64,000 bases of DNA from Helicoverpa zea (Eukaryota > Arthropoda > Insecta > Lepidoptera > Noctuidae), in NCBI RefSeq assembly GCF_022581195.2, contig NC_061455.1, forward strand, positions 6,754,120-6,818,119, written 5' to 3'. Positions 10,856 through 20,908 of the stretch are shown here, piece after piece. How positions within the stretch are numbered: position 1 is the stretch's first letter; each line of letters starts with the position of its first letter. The notes beneath the pieces are model-generated. The model did not search any database. It saw only the letters and a program-made list of their open reading frames with translations, and was not told the DNA's origin. The translations under genes and the position numbers were made by a program.

Positions 10856-13599
10856 GTCAGTGGAAAGTTGATTTACCTACTTCCTTAACAAACTCAATTA
10901 TCTCTAATTACCGTTAAGTATTTCGTACCGAAACCTTCAGGAAGTTTTTATCGATTAATTTGAACTTTGAGCTCTTTAAAAGTAAAATCGTACGCAAAAA
11001 ATTACCGGCAGTGTTCGGTCGAGTAGGAAAAAAGTTTTTGAATATACGTTACACACATGCCAATACATTTAGAAGATAAGATTAAGGTTCTACATTATCT
11101 ATTAATCGGTCTAAGTACGAAAACTGTTAATGTATTTGTAGATGCAAAAATAGCGTTAGTGTTAAACTCTGTCCGTAAACTACCGCCATCTATTGTGATT
11201 TATTAGTAACCCTGGCAGTAAAACAGATGGCAGCACTGCTGTCTATTACCAAACCAAAACCAATCACAAGGTCGAAAACATTCTGGCCAATGAATCTTTG
11301 TTTCGCTGAACGCTAGTAGCGCCACAGAACAGTATTTAATTCGTGCTTTTTATCGTAGATGGCGTTATTCTCACTAATAAAAGTAGCAGCTCTGTAGTTT
11401 CTTTTTCTTTTATATTTCCCTAATGAAAGTTGAAGTTCTTGAAATTAAATATAGTCTCTAATTAAGTATAGTCTCAGCTGATAAATGATTGCTATTTCTG
11501 TAGCTAAGTAGATGTCCAGCACAACATAAGTAACATCGTGCCGGTTAATGTTTTGTTTAGCTTAACGTTTGTTTAACCTAACATTAAGTATTTATTTATT
11601 CAATTTGGAAACTCAACCTTTGGGTACTGATCGAACACCTAATTATTTTATAGAGGGTAGGTCTTATATGCTTACGAAAACTTCTATCAGTCGCTTTCAA
11701 ATAGAGACCTTGTAATGCGGAGATTCTTTCTGTTAATCAATGGAAGTTAGTGCTGGAAACAGATTTTTTTTCCTTTGATTTTCCTAGGTCATCATCATCA
11801 TCATCATCATCAGCCTATCCTAGGTCATAGCATATTATAATTTTGCATTCCCAGTTATCGGACAATATCTCCAGAAATAACATAAGTGGAGGTCTATAAG
11901 CAATGAAAAACGTTTTCCCATCCAACCACACAAACATGTATAAAATAGACTGAGCGGGGCAATAAAAACGTCAAGATGCGGTAAAAAACGGAACGAATTT
12001 TAATTACATTCGACGTAACGGGACTATAAAATTACAGTGGCGATTCTAAAAGGAGTTTTATTTTTCAGTTGGTACGCAGAGGTACTTACTGTCAAGCCTG
12101 TTTATCTATAAAACGTTTAGCTCACGTATTTTACTGCACATGCACCTTAGCCATAAAGGCGGAAATAGCCTTTGTACAAGATATATGTGATATCTACCTA
12201 ACTACAATACATTGAGCAATAGACAATTTAGTTATTTCCTCAAGTTACATGCATTCTTACGAAATATTGACAGACAATACTTACCTATAAAGCTTCATGA
12301 TAAACAATTAAATACGCAGGTGTAACTTACGACTGATTAGAAACTACAATTATTGTCGATATTATTTCTATGGAAGAGTTCTATACACTTCCACATCTAG
12401 CAGATCTTTAATGCTCATTGAATCTATACTTTATTTGATAAACGCAGAAAGCGTTTGAAATTTCAATCAATTTATGGCGTACATAACGGTATTTATTTTT
12501 CTATTAATTAAAAGATCTCAGCAAGACCATTAGGCTTTTGATCACTTTTTATAGTGTCTATTCCTCAAACTGCATCAGTGTTTTAAGTTTGAGTAAACGT
12601 TATAGGAACTCAGATCACAAGAACGGACTTAATAATCAGTGTTCAACGGCCCGATTACCTCATACTCTTCTTCAGAATCACATTAACATTCGCACTCATG
12701 GACGTTATAATTGCGCAACTCAATTATCATAGCTTGATGAGAATACAGATGAGATCTGTAACTGAAGCGTTGGTGAAAATGTAAACTATAAAAATTCTAA
12801 GAAGAATAAATAACCCGTACCTAATGTGAGATACGAGGGTTAGTAAAAACTTGTGACGTCATTTTATCGAGCCGTGGCCACGAATACTCGCTTTTATTAT
12901 GTGTAATTAAAAGAAAAAGCAAATACAATAAAATTCAGCCACCAAGTTACGTGTGCCAGAACTTATGTAAGAACAATGTATAATGGTTTGGAAACTGTTT
13001 TTAAAGCTGCATGGATTCACACAGCGATAATTATCTCTTCTATTGTAATATCAGCCCACATGTGATCAAACGCGTCCTGGTAGAAGGAGTAATAAATAGC
13101 ATTCAGTGAAGGGTATCAGATTGCTTAAAGATAAATAACAATATTTATTTTGTTTGTCGTGTGCGTGTAGTTGTAGCCGTATGATACCTACATTGCGATT
13201 TACGGTATTTTATTAATACGACTTCGTTTCATTTTATAGCTTCCTACTGATGCTTTCGTTTGATAGACTGCAAAAATCTTGACACGTGTGTTGATTTTAC
13301 TACAGTGCGCTGTTATGTGCTATAAATGTTTACGATCTAATTCTATGCTGTAACTTCGGACAAAAACCTTAATTTAAAATAAAATACTTACCTTTTAAAC
13401 TATTCACAGAGGGTACTCGTGCGAAAAAATTGCTTCTTAAAATAGTGTTACAGTACTGCTGCTAAAATTATTGACATTAAAATAGCACATAGCATAATTG
13501 AATGAAAAGCGACCATAAAATGTAATCATAGAAAATATAGAGCATGACAAACCACCACATAGAGGGTGAGCGGTGCCCAATGAAAGTCCCTGGCCGTTT
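10856..13599. other. Intron sequence with one (ATC)n tail
   Basis: AT-rich intron. The only repeat-like feature seen is a (CATCAT)n run near 11790-11815 next to CAGCCTATCCTAGG, which looks like the tail of a minus-strand SINE or RTE remnant. No exon was recognised. Confidence 0.45.
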
Positions 13600-13926
13600 G
13601 ATGAAAGTGCGCGAAGCAGTGGCAATAGGTAAAAGAGCGGCCGGCGACACTGTCGCACGCGCATCAGACCAGCGACGACAAAAAACTTAGCCGCATTCAC
13701 AACCGAGCTCTTCCGTGCCGTGCTCATTAACAGCAATTAGTGCTTAGCCATTTTATTCACTTAAATTATTTTACTTAATTTGGGAGAAAGTTATACAACT
13801 TCGGACAGTGTTATTTCTGCTCTTGCCGGTGTGTCATGGTTCATGGTGATTTTTCTTATTGTGTTAACGTTTCTGAACTCGCATCTAAAAGTTATAGCTT
13901 AATTTGAAGACACTTAATTGCTCAAA
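13600..13926 (+). promoter_or_regulatory. Candidate alternative promoter and 5' UTR of the MTUS-like gene
   Basis: A local CpG-rich patch (about 13600-13735, with GCGCGAAG, GCGGCCGGCGAC and CGCACGCGCATCAGACC) stands out from the AT-rich intron and precedes the ATG at 13927 by 200-300 bases. No TATA box is obvious. The minus-strand frame crossing this patch has no gene-like features. Promoter function is inferred only from position and composition. Confidence 0.35.
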
Positions 13927-14095
13927 ATGAGTCCGCTTCATAAATTCGTGTCATTTTTTCAATCGGATACTAAAACGAACAATAAAAGCCTTATACATCA
14001 TAAGATATTCTCGAGTGAACTGAATATCTGCAGTGGAACTGTCGACGCTAAGAAGAATCATTGGGGATCCCTTAATGGATATCGCAAGTATAAAG
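13927..14095 (+). CDS. MTUS-like gene, candidate alternative first exon
   Basis: ATG at 13927 opens 56 codons (begins MSPLHKFVSFFQSDTK, ends NGYRKYK) plus one base (G), followed directly by a gtaat donor. The remaining base matches the entry phase of the exon at 46732. Joined to the exons from 46732 to 51428, the coding length is 1683 bases, exactly 561 codons including the stop, giving 560 residues. Vertebrate MTUS1 is known to use alternative promoters, and its short form is roughly 440 residues made mostly of the shared coiled coil, so a short insect form is plausible. The N-terminal 56 residues match nothing I recognise. An upstream in-frame TTG also lies at 13918, but ATG is the natural start. 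Transcript evidence would decide. Confidence 0.5.
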
Positions 14096-16469
14096 GTAAT
14101 AACACGCTTTCAATATGATGTTCGTATGTAGTTTGATTTATTATTTGCACATACCTATTCATTAATCCACACTAAGGAAAAAATACGATTTCCATTTAAT
14201 GCAGTTTATATTATGTCGACCTTCCAGTTTTATTTTCATGGCAGTCTTTATGTGGACTGTCCCGGTTATCTTTGGTTATTGTTTTAAAGTGAATTAACAA
14301 TTCAGTCAGAAGTCTGTCTGTATGTGTAATTTTGATTGAAAGTTGAATACGAAGGGCAAACTCCGTTGACAATATCCGGTTATGGTTGAACTTTGACCTT
14401 TGACTTTGAACTTCCTTGACCTTAATAAGTTTCAGTAAATGTTCATGTTTACACGGTGTGCACGTCTAACACAACAAATTGATCTTATAGCTGCTGCGAA
14501 TGTAAGTAGACGTGGAGATGCGAGTATTATTGACATTAATGCATTAAAGTGTCTGCCTTACAACGGATGCGCAATGCCATTTATAAACGATAGCCCAACG
14601 ATGTGGGTGGTATTAATTCTTTCACTATAGTTGTTTTGTTTATCCATTATAGTCGCATAAATGATTTGCATATCTCAACAACTATTTGAAACCAGTTCAC
14701 CGTAAATGTTCAGAAAAAAACTAAAGCAACATTTACAGTTCTCAGAATTTCGTAGGAAACGAGCAATTGTAACACGCAGCAATTGAGTTAGTGAGTAAAA
14801 CAGCAATGATCGTGAAAGCGCCAACAGTGGATAGTTATTTTGCGGAAACTTTCTATAGCAGTTAAGATTGGTAGCATAATACACTGTAAAGTAAGACGAA
14901 CACCTCGATGCCTTGTTATTATTGTAATCATCCACAGTTTTATACATATCAAATACATTGTTGTGAATTATGAAAGTTACATCGTGAAACGGCCCGAGGA
15001 ACCTTTTGTTGAAGTGTTACATTAAAATGAAGCAAAATTAACATATTTGCGTTTACACAATTATGCATGTAGGATACATTTGCAAGTAGTGATATAACAA
15101 ATCAAAACTACGAAATTTCCGCCTCACATTATGAAACCGGTATGAATCGTGTCAATATACTCACGTAGGTGGTTCATTCTTTCAAAGAAAGAAAGTATGT
15201 CCTATGTGCCGAGTGTGGGAAGACAAAGACTTTGAAATTGGTCAATTTGCATCCTAAGTTTTGTTAATAAATAGCAAACCAACACGTTTAAAAAAATTGG
15301 AAATATTAAATCTGTCATGTTTTATGTTTTTAGTAAAAATGCCACCTACATTGTCAGTTGATTAATGATTCTGTGCACTTCTTTTATATAATGACAAATA
15401 TAACTTGTTTAAAGGTAAGATAGCGTAACGTCCAGTAATGTTGTCATCACGTCCTCTAATCTCTTCCTTTATAAGTTCTTCTCAAAGCGTATCTCCCGGA
15501 ATATCGTCATTGACGGCTCCTACACTATATTTATCGTTTCCTTCATTTCTTCATTGTTCCTTGAAACTCGACAGATTTTTCAGTCAACTAATTGGCTAGT
15601 TATTTTGTATTTGACCCGTCAGTTTCATTCATACTTAATGGATACAAAGTGTTGCTATTACAAGGCGTTTTCTTGTTAGCTCGTGGCGTATAATTTATGT
15701 GCCGGCTATTTCATGTTATGCAATTTAAACAGTGTTGTGCAAACTCTTATGGTCTTTGGACCACATCAACTTTTTGTGATCAATAATGTAGAACGTTGGA
15801 ACTACTCTCGATAAAATGTTCTTAATTACCGAAAAGATCCAATACATACATAAATAATGCAGTCCGCCCATTAGCACTTCTGTTACGCTTTGAACTTCGT
15901 ATAGGCTTACATCCATTTCGGGCCTTCTCGTTTTAGCCGCGTCACCAATTAATGCATTTTTTCGTGTCTCGTCTTTTGTTTTTGATTTTTTATTGTTGAT
16001 ACTTCCTTTGTTCCGTTTGTTATTTAAGAATCTGTTAATGGTCAATGTCAGTAATGTTCTATTCATATAACTGTATAATTAAGATTGTATAATTCCTTTA
16101 TGAATGATTATCCCACGATGACAAATTGCTGTATTTTTTTATAATTGCAGTGCAAAAGGCCTACACTGCCTATGGAACAAAACAACAATAGGTCTTCCAT
16201 CTACTGTATGTATTGTTACAGTTGTAGTCACGATTTCTTTAAACTCTCTTGTCCGAGAGTATCTTTATTTCGCAGTGTTCGGACAGTCGTGAGTCGTGCA
16301 GTATTTGATAAAATATTTTTCCTTTTATGCCGATTGTTTTATATTACGATGAATGTTACGCAATTTCCTTGTTCCCTTAGAAACCGGTTGTTTCTTTTTT
16401 CATCAGAATATGTTTCATTTTTGAGAATCACGTTGCCGAATTTTACATCACAACTTATTTGCAGGGTTA
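14096..16469. other. Intron sequence, no element recognised
   Basis: AT-rich, without an exon or repeat I can support. Several short open frames (for example 15725-16066 minus and 16145-16486 plus) lack splice-consistent context or family resemblance. Confidence 0.45.
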
Positions 16470-16518
16470 TAATTATTGAAAACTAAGTAGTGGATACTTA
16501 CTTAGTTTTCAATAATTA
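16470..16518. repeat. Perfect 20-bp hairpin
   Basis: TAATTATTGAAAACTAAGTA (16470-16489) is followed after nine bases (GTGGATACT) by its exact reverse complement (16499-16518). The stem is AT-rich. It may be a MITE remnant or an RNA hairpin. It is shorter than usual insect pre-miRNAs. Confidence 0.8.
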
Positions 16519-17957
16519 CCTATTATCTTCACTGAAAAATATCCTAGAGTAGCTTTAGGAAACAAATTATGTATTTTTGATGCATATTCATATCCTGCAA
16601 ATAATTGGATGAAATTGAGATAATGATATTTTCTTATGTATCTGGAACTCATTGTGCATATTAAAATGAAATTAAATACTCGGAACAAGGAAACATTTTT
16701 TGTTATTAATGGCTACCGAAATCAGAAAAAAAGGTGCGGTCGTGTGGCCAGGTCGGTCACCGTTAGGTCTTCAGGTCTTACGGTCCATTACGCAATCTGG
16801 CTAGCCCACTGTTTAACCGATTGTTTGGAAAGTTAACTGCTACATGCTTAATAAATCTTAATATTCCATTGTTTCTTTGTCTCGACTGATATTTCAATGG
16901 TACGGCAATTTAACACGTATCAAGTGAAATCGGCTTATTTCGAAGAATGATGTGCTGAATTCTGTGTGAAAATATTGTTATCTAAATGTTATCTGTTCTT
17001 TTTAATTTCTTAATTAAACGCAGATAACAATACACTTGCAGAATGCAATGCAATTTATATTGCACCAATCGCACCGACTGTACCCAGAACTTGTAGAGTT
17101 CGAAAGTGATAAATTCATGACCGTGAACGAAAATATCAATATTAATGTTACGATATCCGCCCTGAAATTATAAAATGCGGTAATAAAATTCACATGTTTG
17201 CGTTAACTTCAGATAACAGATATAAAACCTCAAGTTTATATTTAATCGTTGAATTATTCGCGAAACCAAAACCAGTTGCATTTTCGACGTACCTGCTTAG
17301 TTATGGTTTTTATTTTCGAGATTTTGACAAACAGTATATATCTCTTATACCGGATCAGTTGAGCACTTTCTGAGAATATTTTTGACTCACAGAAACTGTG
17401 TAAGCTAGATATATTCGACGCTTAAGGATGTACTAAATTCGATGCCGTTGGAGCCAGTGCTTAAATCCATAAAAAGCTGACTAAAATCAATTTTACATTT
17501 CCATGTTTGGTTAACCTAGAAAGATTATTTGGATCGAATGTGACTAAAAGACAATAAAAACTTCTCAGAATACCAAAGAACTCGGAAGCGATTAGTCGAA
17601 TTTTGCCACCAAATTGAAACATTAAAGCGTGGTAATATATCAATATGGACGCGCCTGAGTAGCCAGATGCGCATTTTATCGTTTCTGGCTAGTTTTCAAG
17701 TGCCGAAAACCCATTAGAGGTATATTAGTATCGGGAATAACCGACCGATAACGGATATTTTTGCACAGGGTTCTGCATACTGTTTGTGAAGCTGTATAAT
17801 TCGGTTTTCATTATGTTACCTTGTAGGTTTTTATAATTAATTGAAGGAGTAATCAATTTTATGATTTCTTACAGTCAAATTAACTATTCTATCTACATTT
17901 TACAGTGTCCAAAATGCTATATTATTTCCATATTAGAGCTAGCATATCTCAAGTGTG

Positions 17958-18059
17958 TTAATGACATCAGATGTCATTAACGTTAATATTTATTAATATT
18001 AGAATTATTTTTTTATTAATATTAGAAGTATACAGAAATTCTGTATACTTCTAATATTA
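17958..18059. repeat. Two perfect palindromes
   Basis: 17958-17980 is a palindrome with 11-base arms around a single A (arm TTAATGACATC). 18017-18059 has 21-base arms around a single A (its arm contains AGAAGTATACAG). They lie within 320 bases upstream of the RLE-type LINE and are separated by an AT-rich spacer. No transposon ends were matched to them. Confidence 0.8.
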
Positions 18060-18292
18060 TGGACTCTAGATCCCGGACTATAGCGAGGGCGGTTTTGGGC
18101 CACAAAGAAACTTCGCTTAATTCTGGCACTTTAAGAAAACAAAAATTATTAGTAATTGTAAAAATTACATAAACACTCAAGTAAGAAAAAAGAAAATCAT
18201 GATTAAATACAATAATTACGTGATAAGTTGTTTATATTCCTAAAAATAAATAAATGTATCACAGCAGCAGAAAATTTACATAATACACTATT

Positions 18293-20897
18293 ACCCCCTA
18301 TAGAATTCTGCATGTTCAGAAAAGTTTGGCAAACAAAAAGTCACTAACAAAACAAATTAAAGACAATTGTACAACTTTAGGCCATACAGATTTCGATACT
18401 AAATTACCGACTCAAAGATGCTCAAATATTTCACGCCTAGTGGAATCAAAGTTGAGTGAAGGTGACATTCGGGGGGCTGCTAGAATTCTCTTCAGCAGTG
18501 ATGTGGTGGCGCCGTGTTCTCCAGAGACACTTTCCGCTCTGGAGAGTAAACACCCTGCCCCAGCCGATGACCTCTCTTTTCCCGAACCTCCTGATCCGGA
18601 CACAGATATCCTCACAGTTACAGGTCGACACCTGGTTACAGCCATAGGCTCCTTCAGATGCGGCTCTGCAGGCGGCCTCGACGGCTTGAGTCCGCAACAT
18701 TTAAAGGATCTCACCTGCCCAAGCGCCGGGGAAGCAGGTGAGTCGCTTTTGAAGGAGCTTACGGCCCTGACCAACCTTATGCTCTCCGGCAAGGTGGACG
18801 AAACCGTCATCGACGTTTTGTACGGAGCCAATCTATGTGCTCTGCGCAAAAAGGATGGCGGTATTCGTCCAATTGCCGTGGGGACTACTTACCGTCGTAT
18901 GGTAGCCAAAATCTGCTCTAAATTTTGTAGTGAGGAAGTTTCGGAAAAATTTCAGCCCCTGCAGCTAGGTTACGGCTCGAAAGGGGGCTGCGAGGCTGCC
19001 GTACACGCCCTGTCGACCTATTTAAATCATGGGAAAGGAGATGTCATCCTGAAGGTTGACATCAAGAACGCCTTCAACTCGGTGAATAGGGACACCTTGC
19101 TGGCAGAAGTCAAAAAAGAAATACCCAAAATTTACAGTTTTCTTTGGCAATGTTATAGATACCCAACAAAATTATTATATCGGAACAACCTGTTAGAATC
19201 CGCTGTTGGCTGTCAACAAGGTGATCCACTCGGGCCTGTGATTTTTAGTTTGGCGATTAACCCAATTATTCGGCAGCTAAATTCTGAATTTAACGTGTGG
19301 TATCTCGACGACGGGACCCTGGGAGGCAACAGAGATACTGTTCTTAATGATTTAATTTTCCTAAAAGATAAATTCCACGACATTGGCCTCGACCTCAACC
19401 TATCTAAATGTGAACTTTTTATACCCGACTCGACTGACAGACAGACTATTCTTCAAAATTTCCTCGCAATAGCTCCTGAAATTAAACCGATAGACCAAAG
19501 TTCTCTTTGCCTCCTTGGATCGCCTATACTGGAAGATTCATTTTCGGATTTTATTGAGAAGAAAATTCAAAATTTTAATGATGTTTCGGAAAGGCTACTC
19601 AAAATTAATATGCATGCAGCCATCACCATCATACGGTACTGCTGTTTTGGACCAAAACTTACATATAACTTGCGTGCTTCCCATTTATGGAAGCACACCA
19701 ACCTTTTGGACAAAATCGACGAAATTATAAGACATACACTATCATCCATTTTAAATGTGGCCTTGGACGACAGAGCTTGGTCTCAAGCGACTCTTCCCAT
19801 CCGTATGGGAGGACTTGGTGTCCGTAAAATTTCCAGTGTAAGTTTACCAGCCTTTATTTCCTCGGTCCATGGCACTGAGAAATTGATCAGGAAAATATTA
19901 CCCACCACACTGGTCAATTTTGAGGTGCCAAGCCTGACTGAGGCTTTAAACGCTTGGAAAGTCGCATGCCCCAACACCGACTTACCCGCCAACCTGTCCT
20001 CTCAGAGACAGTGGGATGAGCCGCTCTGCAGAGTAATACGGAAAAGTTTAATCGATACGTCAATGACTTCTGCAGAGCGAGCGCGCCTACTGGCTGTGGG
20101 TGAATGGGAGTCGGGTCTATGGCTTCTTGCACTTCCGTCCTCAAACACAGGCACCATGTTTGATGACACCACCTTCAGACTCGCCGTTTGCCTCCGACTA
20201 GGTGCTCCATGCTGCTCTCCTCATCGCTGCCACTGCGGGGAAGCTGTCAACAGCCTCGGTCACCACGGCCTGTCGTGCAGCCGGAGTGCCGGCCGCATAC
20301 CACGACATGCCAACATAAACGACGTGATCCGTCGCGCTCTTGTTGCCGTCGGCGTGCCAGCCGTACTCGAACCAAATGGCTTGGCACGCGACGATGGCAA
20401 GAGACCAGACGGCATGTCGCTATTTCCGTGGAAGGTGGGTAGGACTTTAGTGTGGGACGCGACATGCGTCGACACTCTTGCGCCATCTCACCTTCCCGGA
20501 ACTGCATGTCGTGCTGGCTCCGCCGCTGCACAAGCAGAGAACCTCAAGCGGCGCAAATATAGTAACCTTATAGGCAATTACATGTTTGAGCCGTTTGGGG
20601 TTGAAACTCTAGGGCCGTGGGGTCCGAGCGCCCACCTTCTTGCCAGGGATATTTCCCAGCGCCTGGTTGACACTTCCCGGGACCCAAAGGCTGGCTTTTA
20701 TTTCGCACAGAGGTTGAGCATTGCCATCCAACGTGGCAATGCTGCCAGTCTTTTGGGTACATTACCCGGTGACAGCGATGAGGAGCAATTTTTTGATGCC
20801 CTATATTAGTTTTAAGTTGTATATATATATAAGTTTATTTTATTTTCAATTATTTTCAATTAATGTAAATATTTTGTGAATAGATTAATTAAAAATA
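18293..20897 (+). mobile_element. 5'-truncated RLE-type LINE
   Basis: AATACACTATT occurs at 18282-18292 and again at 20898-20908, flanking the reverse-transcriptase frame and its short AT-rich 3' end. This fits a target-site duplication of 11 bp. The coding frame is open right from the 5' junction; its in-frame upstream stop (TAA 18281-18283) overlaps the flank and duplication. That pattern indicates 5' truncation, usual for LINE copies. The 3' end is AT-rich, without a long poly(A). It lies inside the 36-kb intron of the MTUS-like gene, in the same orientation. The unbroken frame indicates a young copy. Confidence 0.8.
18326..20809 (+). CDS. Reverse transcriptase / restriction-like endonuclease polyprotein, N-terminally truncated
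   Basis: The 827-codon frame starts at TTG; no ATG lies near its beginning, because the element is 5'-truncated, so 18326 is only a nominal start. Residues 113-120 (GSAGGLDG) open the RT fingers. Motif A is VDIKNAFNSVN (244-254), motif B GCQQGDPLGP (295-304), and motif C WYLDDG (325-330) has YLDD. Near the C-terminus a CCHC-like cluster (C635, C637, H646, C651) is followed by GRIPRH and a restriction-like endonuclease signature, RPDG (P694, D695) with WDAT (D711). RT followed by CCHC and a PD-(D/E)xK-type nuclease is the architecture of the R2/CRE-like LINEs, which cut target DNA and prime reverse transcription there. The clade is not resolved. No stop or frameshift is seen, so RT and nuclease may still be functional proteins. 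Confidence 0.88.
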   Translation: MANKKSLTKQIKDNCTTLGHTDFDTKLPTQRCSNISRLVESKLSEGDIRGAARILFSSDVVAPCSPETLSALESKHPAPADDLSFPEPPDPDTDILTVTGRHLVTAIGSFRCGSAGGLDGLSPQHLKDLTCPSAGEAGESLLKELTALTNLMLSGKVDETVIDVLYGANLCALRKKDGGIRPIAVGTTYRRMVAKICSKFCSEEVSEKFQPLQLGYGSKGGCEAAVHALSTYLNHGKGDVILKVDIKNAFNSVNRDTLLAEVKKEIPKIYSFLWQCYRYPTKLLYRNNLLESAVGCQQGDPLGPVIFSLAINPIIRQLNSEFNVWYLDDGTLGGNRDTVLNDLIFLKDKFHDIGLDLNLSKCELFIPDSTDRQTILQNFLAIAPEIKPIDQSSLCLLGSPILEDSFSDFIEKKIQNFNDVSERLLKINMHAAITIIRYCCFGPKLTYNLRASHLWKHTNLLDKIDEIIRHTLSSILNVALDDRAWSQATLPIRMGGLGVRKISSVSLPAFISSVHGTEKLIRKILPTTLVNFEVPSLTEALNAWKVACPNTDLPANLSSQRQWDEPLCRVIRKSLIDTSMTSAERARLLAVGEWESGLWLLALPSSNTGTMFDDTTFRLAVCLRLGAPCCSPHRCHCGEAVNSLGHHGLSCSRSAGRIPRHANINDVIRRALVAVGVPAVLEPNGLARDDGKRPDGMSLFPWKVGRTLVWDATCVDTLAPSHLPGTACRAGSAAAQAENLKRRKYSNLIGNYMFEPFGVETLGPWGPSAHLLARDISQRLVDTSRDPKAGFYFAQRLSIAIQRGNAASLLGTLPGDSDEEQFFDALY

Positions 20898-20908
20898 AAT
20901 ACACTATT

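Noticed and set aside
16151..16260. Exon after the acceptor at 16150 in phase with the MTUS-like gene
   Set aside because: Reading in the required phase meets a TAG after about a dozen codons and no donor precedes it.
18412..18849. Minus-strand 145-codon frame
   Set aside because: Antisense shadow of the RT/RLE frame, with no domain of its own.
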